Shown piece by piece: positions 1 through 10,219 of a stretch of DNA of 28,680 bases. The DNA is from Ichthyophthirius multifiliis (Eukaryota; Ciliophora; Oligohymenophorea; Hymenostomatida). Under the pieces are notes generated by a model. That model did not search any database and was not told where the DNA came from. It saw only the letters and a program-made list of their open reading frames with translations. The DNA lies in contig NW_004086992.1 of assembly GCF_000220395.1 (NCBI RefSeq), forward strand, positions 1 through 28,680. The letters run 5' to 3'. How positions within the stretch are numbered: position 1 is the first letter of the stretch; each line of letters opens with the position of its first letter. The position numbers and the translations under genes are program-made.

Positions 1-310
1 GGCATCATAATCATTTTTATTAATTAAAATACTAAAATTCTTATATATGAAATATTAAAAAATATAATTTTTATAAGTATATAAATTATTAAAAATATAC
101 AATTAAAGTTAATTTTTTATTTTATATTTTTATTTATTTATATTTTATCAAAATAAAAATAGTTATCAATTTTACTCTTCTTTTTGTTGATTGAGAAAAA
201 AAAAAAAAAAATTTCAACAATTTATATAAATAAATTTAATACAAATTAAATTATTTTTCTTATATTTTATTGTTAGAAATCTATAAAAAAATAGTTCTGA
301 AACTTTTCAT

Positions 311-447
311 ATATTATTTGTTTATATATTTTTTTGTTTTTTTATATTAATTTTTAAAAAATCTCAATCATTAAAAAAAATGGAAAAAGGGCCTTTTTTT
401 ATTTATTAAGTTTTAAAAAAATAAATAAATATGTAAACAAGTAATAT
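311..447. mobile_element. MITE-like element, copy 1
   Basis: The left end ATATTATTTGTTTATA (311-326) is the imperfect inverse of the right end TGTAAACAAGTAATAT (432-447). The interior (about 355-385) contains CTCAATCATTAA followed by an A run and ATGG. The same interior and the same ends recur about 23.6 kb away at 23960-24112, so this is a dispersed repeat rather than chance AT-rich sequence. It has no coding capacity. No clear target-site duplication can be recognised in the AT-rich flanks. It could alternatively be a small structured RNA gene family. Confidence 0.5.
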
Positions 448-877
448 AATATTAATAATATAAATATTTTTGAAGGCATCTGATTTCTAATATATAAAAT
501 AAAAACTAAGACAATTTGTTTATATATAAATTAAAAAAGAATATTAAATTAATCATTTGAAATATTCAAAAAAAAAAATTATTCTAAGAAAATAATAATT
601 AAAAATTATATAATAAAAATACATTTAAGATAAAACATTGTATAAACTAAACTAATACTCATATTATCATTAACAAAAAATATATACCATCATTTAATTG
701 TAAATAACTATCAAATTTACATATAAATAATTAATATTGAGCCCTAAAACAATATTTAATCTCCAAATTTGTTAGAAACATTTAAATTTTATAATGTTCT
801 AATACGTATAAAAATAAAATGATTAATTATACATAAATATCTTATATTAATTTGATTTTTATAGAAAATAAAAAAAG

Positions 878-959
878 GTAAAAATATTGGAAGTTTTAAT
901 GTTTTTTTTGTTTATAAAAAAAATAAAGTAAAAATAATGCAAGTTTTAATGTTTTTTTT
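878..959. repeat. Short direct duplication, 50-base period
   Basis: A 32-base unit at 878-909 recurs at 928-959 with only two differences. Both copies begin GTAAAAATA and end AGTTTTAATG plus a T run. The intervening 18 bases are AT-only filler. It lies in the 3' flank of the gene at 1018-4335 and encodes nothing recognisable. Confidence 0.6.
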
Positions 960-1017
960 TTAGTGAATTTATATTTTTCAAATTTTGGTATTTCACGTAA
1001 TATAAAATAAATACATT

Positions 1018-4000
1018 TCATGATAAAAGACTTTAATTAAATTAAATATCATCATCTCCTTCATAAATGTATGAGAATTATAATTAAACAATATTAATGA
1101 TTTCCTATTATCTATAAAATGATATATTTAAATTTTTAAGTGCAAATTCAATTAAAATTTTCCATTAAATAGGAATTATTTTATTAACCATATAGGCCAG
1201 TATTCCCCCTTTAAAATCAAGAACTGAATAAGCATCAAAAGGTGAGAATAATTATTTTAAAAAGAAAAAAGAAGCTTAATTCCTCCTTAAATTTAAAGTA
1301 AAGATATATTATTGTCAATAACAAAGTTATATTTTTCTTCTGGGAATTTCTATATAAACTAATCGAAGTATTTTTCCTTTTTTCTAACATTATTAAACTC
1401 ATTAAAAAGTTCTTAACTAAATTCGTTTTCGTTTTCTGTAAATGGATTTTCCTATATTTTTAATTTCCAGCAAATTTTCTTCATTTTTATCTATACGTCG
1501 TATTTAAAATGCGCTTCTAGACCATTATATTAGATTATTTCACATATTATATTTGTAATTTCATTTATCTAAATTATCTAAAATTCTGTTTTTTCAATCA
1601 AAAAAGCCAAATCGAATTTAGCTTTTTATTTAAAAAGAAGCTCTTTTAATAAAGCATGACATAAAGAAGTTAATAAATCATCCTTACCTTAAAAAAAAGA
1701 GCCTATATTTTAAGAAATACTTATTTTCCAATTTAAATTTTAAAATAATTATTAATAAAGCCCTTTGTCTTCTATCATTTAATTAATTATTAACGAAGGG
1801 GCTAAAAAATATCTATTTTTTTCTAATAATTCTATATTAATATATTTATATTTTATTTTTCAATATAATATATATTTTTTTTTATTACACATAAATCTTT
1901 ATATAGATAAATTAAAGACTTTTTTAGTAAAAAGGGATGTCCATAGAATTTCTTTTAAATTATAAAATTCTAAAATAGAAAATTCCTTCAATATTACCTT
2001 GAAAAAATCAAAAATATTCTTTATTTTTTAATCGTTTTCTGAAAATTCATTTTCACATATTCCAATTATAATTTTTGAATAAAATTAAATTTTATCTTCC
2101 AGGCATTTATTTTTTTATATAATTTAAGGCATTTTAATATCTAATTAAGGCATACTATCGACTACTATTTTATGAATACCTGATGCATTGCCTAGTTCAT
2201 CTAATAGATAACCTATTTATATGTATTTTTTATTAATTTATAGTTTTTCTGAACAAATAATAGACACTTAATATTCATCATAATCCATTTTTAGGAGAAT
2301 TTGTATGATTATATTTTCTATTTTTATATATAGATCTTATGGAACTTTATATTCAACACATTTTTCTATTAATTCTTGCTTTTCGAGAAAAGAGATTTCT
2401 AAAAAAATTTAAAAGTATTTTATTAAAGTTTCTTTTTAGTTATTTTTTAACAATAAATCGATTTGGGAGTTTCCATATATTTCTTTTTTCAAAAAAGTAA
2501 TAATTTCTTCAAAATCTTAATTTAAATGAGAAATTAATTTAGTTTTTTTAGTTTTTTATCTGGCAAATAAAGATTATTTTGCACTTTTTTTCTCCTCATT
2601 ATCATTATCTGCTATTAAATTATTCGGTTTTATTATTTTTAAATTAAGTTTTAACGCAGATTTTGAAGGAAAAAAAGGAGATTTTTCTTCTTCTAATTGT
2701 TTAATATAGCTTGTGTCTTTTTGAAGAGTATAAGATCGTGGTTTTTAGATAAAAAATTCTTATTCAGATTCATCTATGGATTATTTTTGAATATTTAGGA
2801 GCGGTTTTTGGATACTTGTGGGTGATTTTTGGGAGATTAAGGGCGATTTTGACAAATTTAAGGGTGAATTAGGGATATTTAAATTTGATTTCTATAACTG
2901 GATATATGGTTCTGTAGTTTTTTCATCTTTGATAGTTGATTAGATCGGGATGGTTATTAATTCGAGTTATGCTTTGTCTCTATTATGTGTATTTTAGTAA
3001 TTTTATTAAATATCAATATTTTTAAAGTAAGTTTTGTTTTTTTCAGTTTGTTCATTAAATAAATCTTTTAAAAATTACGATTTGATTTCTTAATCTTCTT
3101 TATTTTCGAAAAAAAAACTATTATTATTTCTCGATGTTTATTGACTTTTTTTTTTATTATTTTTTTTTTTTAATTTTTTTATTAATTTTATACTTTGAAA
3201 ATTATGAGAAAATAACATTACTATTTTTTTTTATTTATAGTTTATTTATTGGCTTTTTTTTTAGATATTCTAATTAATAATTATTTTCTAGAGTTTTACT
3301 TATATTATTTATATTTTAAGTTCTTTTTTATATAAAATCTTTAATTGTAAACTATTGATTGAGTTTATTTTATAAATTTTTTTCTTTTTTTTCTTATAAT
3401 TTAATTTCTTTAGGAAAATAAAAATCTTCTTTTATTGTTTTTTACATATTTTGTTAAGTTAAGAACTTTTATTTTTCTTCTTAATATTATGTGTTATGAT
3501 TAATAATATTTTTTTTATTATCTTCGATAAATTTCAAAGAGGAAGTTATTTTATATCCCAAATCTATGAGATTTTTTTAAATTTCGTCATTTTCTTTTCT
3601 TTAAGTAGATAAAAATTAAAAAATAGAAATACTTCTTTTGTCAAAACTTAATTAATAGTTTAAATTTTTTATGTTTTTTTATTAATTATTAATAGTTGAT
3701 TTTACATTATCTTATTGTTATTTGAATAAATATTTTGTATTTAAATTAAAAGTGTTTTCTAAATTATTTTTAAAAATAGATTTTATTTTTCGGCTTCTTT
3801 AAGATGAATATTATTTGTCATTTATTAATTTCGTTTGTACATTTACTTTGTCTTTTAACAAAATGAGATTCTTTAGTAAATTTTACGAGTAAAAATTAAT
3901 CTTTTTTCCCGTTTTTTTATTATTTTCATCATATTATTATTGACTTTAATAATAATTTTATTCTTTTATTTTTTCTAGCTTTTTGAATTTATTTTCATCT

Positions 4001-4335
4001 TTTATTATCATTGGATTACATATTAATTTATCTAAAAGCTTAACAAAGTATTTTTGTTTTTATAAATCTTCTTATTATTTTTAATGATTTATATATTCTT
4101 TGTAGTTTAAATTTAATTTTATAATATCAATATTATTTATGCTTTTTAAACTTCTTAAATAACCTTTGGTTATTAAATTAAATTATTCTTCAGATAAGTT
4201 TGAATATTTATTTATTATATAGTTGTAAAAATATTATCCTTTATCATTTTAATTAGATATTTCCTTTTAATTTATTGGCTTTTATGCTAATAATTACTTA
4301 CTATTTGAGTATATTCGCTCGCTTTTAGAACTCAT
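1018..4335 (-). CDS. Large hypothetical protein, four exons, about 1045 residues
   Basis: I do not recognise the family. Reading TAA/TAG as Gln gives exons 4335-3194, 3144-1889, 1831-1360 and 1285-1018 (stop TGA), with phase-matched GT...AG introns of 49, 57 and 74 bases. The start MSSKSERIYSNSK is the first ATG after an AT-rich leader. The N-terminal 380 residues are rich in K, N and Q. About residues 460-520 form a low-complexity Ser-Pro segment (SPLNLSKSPLISQKSPTS), a likely proline-directed phosphorylation region. The C-terminal 500 residues are more ordered and helix-like, for example FLEISFLEKQELIEKC and LLTSLCHALLKELLFK. The tail is acidic (YEGDDDIQFNQSLLS). No signal peptide or membrane segment is apparent. 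The first splice could also be 3221-3098; the last intron is inferred because the frame changes near 1290-1360, and without it the frame would end at 993. Function unknown; coding status is firm. Confidence 0.8.
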
Positions 4336-4781
4336 GTTTATTTTTTTAATTAAATTAATAATTTTATTTCTTTAAAATTTATTTTAATTGTGAGTAATAA
4401 TAATAAAATTTTATTAATTTTAATTGATTATTTTTAATAAAATAAACATTTTAATAAGTATGTTAGTTTAACAAAAATTAAATATATATTTAATATATAT
4501 ATATATAATATTTTATTAAAAAAAAAGAATTTCATTTATATTAGTTATACTATCTTAAACTATATTTTATGTGATTAAATATTTTTTATTATTTATTTTA
4601 AATTGATTATTTAAAGAGAAAAAAATAAAATTTTATAAAAAATAATAAATAAATTATTAATAAATAGAAAAATGAATAATTATAAATCTATTTTTATAAA
4701 TTAAACTTTTTAATAATAATAAATATACTTGTATTATCAATATTTATTTAGTTATACCTAAACTTAATTATATTTTACATT
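4336..4781. other. Spacer between two minus-strand genes
   Basis: This 446-base AT-rich gap carries the 3' flank of the coiled-coil gene (stop at 4782) and the upstream region of the gene starting at 4335. It contains short TA-rich stretches (about 4484-4506) and A/T runs but no gene-like frame. No promoter element can be identified with confidence. Confidence 0.55.
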
Positions 4782-6575
4782 TCAAAATAAATTTACTTAT
4801 TATTATTATTATGTTCCGTTATAAAAACCATTATTATAATTTCTAAACTCTTCTTTGTTATTATTTAAAAAAAAATTGTAATATTTAGAAAAAAGAAATT
4901 ACTTTGAACACTATTTTTATTCAAATCTAAATCAAATTAACTATTTATAGGTTACAAATTTTAATTATTCGATTTTAATTGGTAATTGCTCGGTGAGTTA
5001 TAATAATTTATAATATTATTATTTTTTTAATCTAATTCTTCTAATATTAATTAAAATATATATTATATTAAAAAATAATAATATATTTTAACTTATTTTC
5101 GGTGTTGGTGATTATAATATGTTAAAATTATTATTATTTTGTTATAATAAATTATTTGGTAGGCCTAATTTTGCAGGTCTTTCTCCATATTTCATTAATT
5201 TAGTTTCTAATTCAACAATTGTTTCAGATAGTTACTTAAGCTTAATTTATCTGTTGATATATTTTGTTTTTATAATTTTTTATTTGATATATATTACAAT
5301 TCTTTGTTTTTTTCAACAAGTTCTTGATTACTTTACTTTATTAAATATAAATATGTTAACAAAAAATTAATAAGTATTATAATTACATTAAATTATTAGT
5401 CTCTTTATTAATTTTTATAATGTTCAATAACGTTTTTGTAGTCATTATTTTCCATTTATAGTTATTTAATTAATTATTAATCTTATTAATTTTATTGTTT
5501 TTTAGAATTTTATTCATACCATCTCTTTTTTATTTTTTGTTAAAAAAAAAAAAAAAACAATTAAAAATATTTAAATGTACTTTATATTCGGCTAATTCCT
5601 TTGTTAATTATAAAATTTTATTAGTTGCCTCTTAGTTTTAATTTTAACTTTAATTTTAATTACTTTAATACATAAATTTTTCCCTTTCTATTTTATATGT
5701 ATTTTCTAATTAAGCATATTTTTATTTCCATTACTATATTTCATCTATATCTTATATATGTAATTTTTTTTTTGTAAAATTAATAATTTTGATTTAAAAA
5801 AAACATTATTTCTCATTTATATTGTTAACAGGTATTTTCTTTTGCTCATTTTAAATAGTTAAAATTAAATCATTTTATTAGTTAAATTCGAATTCATATT
5901 CTTCTATTTTCCTTTATAATTATAAAATTTAGTGTTCTTAATTAACACTTTATTATCTGTATTTTCTCTCGTATTCCATTTTTAATTAGTTTTCTAAAGT
6001 AAACTTGATAGATTCAATTTAAGAATTGTTATTTTAATAATATTTATTACATTTGTCTTGAAGTACTTCCATTTCTTTGTTTTTGTCTCCAATAATTGAT
6101 TTTAATTTTTCATTTTCTTCATATAACATGTTAATTTTTATTTCGAAATTGTCACTTTTCTATTTCTAATTTAATTTTTGCTATAATTCTTTAACTTAGG
6201 CATCTTTTATTTCTAACTATGTTTAAAATTCTATTTTTTATTTTTTTTGTAAAAAAATAAGAAATAATTTTCTTTAATTTTTAAAATATATAAATAAATA
6301 CATTATTCTTCAAATTCATATTATTTCGCATTTCTTTAAAGATAAAAGTGCAGTTAATCATATTTTCTTTTTTATTCTTAAAGATCCAACAAAATGGTTT
6401 TTTGTCTATTTCTTAACTAATTAACTTCTTCTCTGTTTCCTTCCTGTAATTTAGTATTTGAAATTTTTAAACCTTTTATAGTTTCTTCAAGATTAGTTGT
6501 AAACTTCTTTTGGTTGTTCAAATCTGTTCTATAAAAACAAATATATTTTTTATTTTATTTTTAAATAATATTAAT

Positions 6576-6614
<39 letters not shown>

Positions 6615-7054
6615 AATATTTATACTATAAATCTGTATTTTTATCTTCTAATTCTTCTATATATTTTTAAAATTATTACATTTAATTATTATTTAACATT
6701 TATTGCTTTTATTCAAGCTATTTTATTCGATCTTATAAATTTTATATTGTTTAATTACTTAAAAATCTATCATTTTTAATAACTTTTTCTTTTTATTCTA
6801 ATTGTTATTAAAGTTCACTTATAAGCCTTTGTTATTCTTAGATTTAAAATTATATATTTTAATTTTAAGCTTATTAATTATTTGTTGGTGTCTAATAATT
6901 ATTTTAGTTTTGTTATACTTTTTAATAATTATTATAAACTTGATCTTATGTTTATCTTTTTTTTTGTTTTTATAATTATTTTTTAGAACTTTCTTTTTTA
7001 CTATTTTTAACGAGGATGTTAAGGTTATTGATGTGTAATTAAACCTTAATTCAT
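4782..7054 (-). CDS. Coiled-coil protein, nine exons, about 600 residues
   Basis: Exons are 7054-7002, 6955-6626, 6528-6302, 6230-5581, 5524-5387, 5335-5298, 5250-5093, 5040-4903 and 4852-4782 (TGA). All eight introns (46-97 bases) are GT...AG and phase-compatible, which strongly supports the model. A Q/N-rich N-terminus (MNQGLITHQQPQHPRQK) leads into a long coiled coil with heptad-like stretches such as RLISELQQQLEQKEKV, ENEKLKSIIGDKNKEMEVL and NKILQLTKELAEYK. A short non-coiled motif, KYGERPAKLGLPNNLL, follows, then an Asn-rich C-terminus with SPTP and a poly-Gln run ending VNLF. There is no membrane segment. Such proteins are usually cytoskeletal or basal-body scaffolds, but no family can be named. 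A further frame-preserving intron may lie near 5805-5750, where the translation becomes Phe/Ile/Lys rich. Intron 2 contains an (AT)n tract. Confidence 0.85.
6582..6610. repeat. (AT)n microsatellite inside an intron
   Basis: A pure AT dinucleotide run of about 29 bases lies within intron 2 (6625-6529) of the minus-strand coiled-coil gene, which is the longest intron of that gene. Confidence 0.8.
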
Positions 7055-7488
7055 ATTTATTTTATATATTTTTTTATTCTTTTTGGTTTGATAAAAAAAT
7101 TTGCTTTTGAAAAATTTTATGTTAATATAATTTTTAAATATTGTTAAGGATTTTTGTTCTTTTTATTAAATATTAAATAAATAAAGTATTATTTTTAAAT
7201 ATTAATAATAAATTTTTTTGTTTTAAAACGTAAAAAAAAAAAATTATTTTTTTTATTTAAAAATAATAAAATATATAAAAACATATAATTATAAAAAATA
7301 ATATATTATTATTTATTAATTAAATTATTATTTTTATTAAAATTATTAAAATAATATAAACATTTCAAAAAAATTCCATTTAATCCATAAGTATGATTAA
7401 TACATTTTATTGTTATTAATTTTTATTATTATATAAAAAAATATAAAAAAGCACTCTAATGAATAAGTTTATATATTTTTTCTTGTTC

Positions 7489-7512
7489 ATAACCCTCTTA
7501 ATATAGGGTTAT
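7489..7512. other. Small perfect hairpin
   Basis: ATAACCCT (7489-7496) and AGGGTTAT (7505-7512) are perfect inverted copies separated by an 8-base loop. It sits just upstream of the small open frame at 7532-7747. It may be a structured element of that transcript or chance; the G/C content of the arms makes it stand out locally. Confidence 0.45.
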
Positions 7513-7531
7513 AGTTAATAATAAGAGATTT

Positions 7532-7747
7532 ATGATTGTTTTAATGACTGTGAATAAAATAAATATACCTGCTTATTAAAATTATAAAAATAACTATTCA
7601 ATAAAGGAGCTGGAGAATGTCATCGTTCATACGCAACTTGTTAATAAGATTGCAAAGAATCGGAATAATGATAAAATATATCAAAATATTTAGGCAATAT
7701 TATTATATATATATATCAAACAAAAAATTTTATTTTTTAGTTTTTGA
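7532..7747 (+). CDS. Small gene-like open frame, possibly a gene remnant
   Basis: In-frame ATGs at 7532 and 7544 open a 71-residue (or 67-residue) frame with TAA/TAG read as Gln, ending at TGA 7745-7747. The core, INIPAYQNYKNNYS followed by IKELENVIVHTQLVNK, has clear first-position G enrichment and more G+C than its surroundings, as real exons here do. The last 20 codons turn into AT-rich Ile/Tyr/Phe filler, so the true end or a splice site may lie near 7690. A pattern T-x-N-x-x-x-I-P-x-Y faintly recalls the end of HECT ubiquitin-ligase domains, but that is too weak to name it. It may be a terminal exon, a decayed copy or a short gene. A competing frame from ATG 7617 has poorer codon use. 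Confidence 0.4.
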
Positions 7748-9194
7748 AAAGAAATTCTTTTCTTATAAAAATAATTTAAATTTCAAATTTTTATATTTTT
7801 GATTTAAGATTAATAATAAAAACATATATTTAATAATTTAATTTTTTCCTAAATTTAATTAATATTAAAATACTTAAAAAAAGGAAAATAAAATGAAAAA
7901 ATAATTTTTAATTGATATTAATTATCTAATACTAAAAAAAATAAAATAAAAAAAATACATTAAAAAAATTGAATTTTTATTTAAAATCCATAATAAAAAA
8001 AAATGTTCAATTTATATGATAACTTCAATAAAAAAAAAATTATAATTTATAAATAATTATAATTCTTATTTTTTTCTATGACTCACTTATAAAATTAAAG
8101 TATAAATTAGATTAGATTAGATAATTATAATATTTTTTTTAATAGACATAAATTTATTAATTATTTATATATTAAAATAAATACATAATATTTAATAAAT
8201 ATTTTTAATTTAATTTTTTTATAATATATTATTTTTAAATATAATAGATATTATATTTAATATAATTATTAATCTTAATTTATTTATATTTAATGAAAAA
8301 TTAAAATATATTTCTTATTATTATAGAAATATTTGCATATATATTTTTTTTAATCATTTATATATATTCTTTAACAATTTAAAATTTATTTTTATTTTAA
8401 TTTTAAATTTCCAATATTTGTTTGCATTAACTAACTAATACTATATTTCAGTTTATTTAATATTTAGAAACATCATTATTAAATACTTATTTTAATTAAT
8501 TATTCATGATATTAGTAGAAAGTATAAATTTTCTGCATTTTATTTTGTTTTTTTTTCTAATTTTTTGAACAGAAATATTATTTATAATTTCAAATAAAAT
8601 ATTTACAATCTAATTTTTAATTTTTTCTTAATAATCATTTTTAAATAGAAAAAAATAATAATAATACAAAAATTATAAAAGTATGAAAATTTTAAAAATA
8701 GCTAGCTACTTTGACTAAAAATGCATTAAATTATAATATTTTAATCTTAATAAATTAATTGTTTAAAAACATTATAATATATATCAATATTTTTAATATT
8801 AATATCAGTTATCTCATTTTTTTTAATTGTTAATTCTTTACATTATGATTAAAAGATTATAATTATTTAAAAAAAATTGTGTTAATAAAAAAGAAAAGTG
8901 AATTGTCTATTTTTATAATAAAATTATTTTAATTAATTATAATTATTATTATTAAATTACTCCATATATAAAATTAATCATATTTTCTAATTATTTAGAA
9001 TTAATTTTTGCTTTTAATCATATAATTTTTATTATCTGAAACAATATTAATACTATTTTAGTTAAATCAATTAATTTTACTTATTTATTATTAAAAATTT
9101 TATAGATTATTCTTAATTTTAATAAACAATTAAATTTAAGATATTAGAAATTTATATAAAAAAAAAACCTAAATGAATTTACATCTCATTGTTT

Positions 9195-9581
9195 TCATTA
9201 ATAGGATTTCTTTGGCTAAAATATTAACTTTTGATTTTACTAGCTATAATTATTTTATAAATTTGGAATAAAATTATCTAACTATTTAATAAATTCTTCA
9301 TGATTCTTTTATTTTAAAAGTATCTTATTAGAGGAATCTTTATTTAAAAAGCTGTTATCAATTTAGTTTATAAAATACTATAATGAAAAATTATCTTTAC
9401 TATTTTCTATGGGTTTGCATTTAGATTTTTTCTAAAATTAAAATTTATTTAATATAATTATTATTTATAACTTTGATTGTTTATTTAGATTATTTTACTT
9501 AATATTAAATATTATTTTAATTTATAACTTCTATTAATTATTATTATTATTTTTCAATTAATATTAGTTTTTAATCGTCAT
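9195..9581 (-). CDS. Small hypothetical protein, 128 residues
   Basis: One uninterrupted frame runs from ATG at 9581 to TGA at 9197-9195. The N-terminal half is K/N/Q/I rich and could be partly non-coding. The C-terminal half has convincing codon content: CKPIENSKDNFSLQYFINQ, then KNHEEFIKQLDNFIPNLQNN, ending PKKSYQ. No domain, signal peptide or membrane segment is visible. A second frame in the same register opens at ATG 9866 (MNKIFQTKYPKKQYSK) and is separated only by a TGA at 9614-9612, so an upstream exon joined by an unrecognised intron is possible. The two neighbouring spacers are AT-rich. Function unknown. Confidence 0.5.
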
Positions 9582-10219
9582 ACGTTGTATTTAATTTTCA
9601 ATTTATTTATTTCATTTCATTTTAATAAAAATTAAATTTTTAATGTTTTTGATATTAATAATTAGTTAAATATATAGTCTTAAGTTTAACCTTTAATTTA
9701 GTTTTTTAAATATATAGATAAATATATTTCTTTTGTAAATAACAATAAATTTTATATATCTATTAAGTTTTAAACATATATCAGAAAAAAATATATTAAT
9801 TCTATATGATTAGTTTATTTTGGAATATTATTTTTTGGGATATTTTGTTTAAAAGATTTTGTTCATCTTTAATCTATTTAAATTTAATATTTATAAATGG
9901 AAAAAAAAAATATCAAAATTTTATTTAATAGCTTATCTATCTGGATATTACAATTAATACAATAATAATATGTATTTCATGTATTTAAAAAAAAAAATAA
10001 ACTTTTAATTCGATAAAACTGTATAAAAAATATTAAATTATTAATAAATAAATCTAAATTAAATATTTTTAATAATTTTTTAAATAAAAATATGAAAAAA
10101 TTATTTACTGATGAATATTTATCATTTTGTATTATAAAAATTATATATTTTATTTTTATTAAAATAAAAATATTAAAATATATAATAAAATATTTATTTT
10201 TTATAATCTTTCAAATTAA
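9582..10219. other. Spacer between a small gene and the ALYREF gene
   Basis: The right end is the 3' flank of the ALYREF gene (TGA at 10222-10220). The left part is upstream of the small gene at 9195-9581 and includes a same-register open frame at 9866-9612, a possible first exon of that gene. The remaining sequence is AT-rich and featureless. Confidence 0.45.

Larger units (their letters stand above)
1..1017. other. AT-rich spacer downstream of the gene at 1018-4335
   Basis: No reading frame on either strand shows gene-like codon use. The stretch holds a MITE-like element (311-447) and a 50-base-period duplication (878-959), both listed separately. A run of 17 A residues lies near 195-211. 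The right end is the 3' flank of the minus-strand gene that stops at 1018. Confidence 0.6.
7055..9194. other. Mostly gene-free AT-rich spacer
   Basis: The left part is the upstream region of the minus-strand coiled-coil gene. A G+C-richer island at about 7485-7690 holds a hairpin (7489-7512) and a small plus-strand open frame (7532-7747), listed separately. From 7750 to 9190 I see only AT-rich sequence with long A and T runs and a short ATTAG-type tandem at about 8105-8122. No frame there has gene-like codon use. Confidence 0.5.

Noticed and set aside
993-1290. Unspliced C-terminus of the gene at 1018-4335 ending at TGA 995-993
   Set aside because: The unspliced frame turns into composition-driven filler after about 1300, while the frame reached by a 74-base intron gives balanced sequence and an acidic end at 1018.
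5119-5370. Plus-strand standard-code frame of 83 codons
   Set aside because: It lies opposite three phase-consistent exons of the minus-strand coiled-coil gene and has no coding signal of its own.
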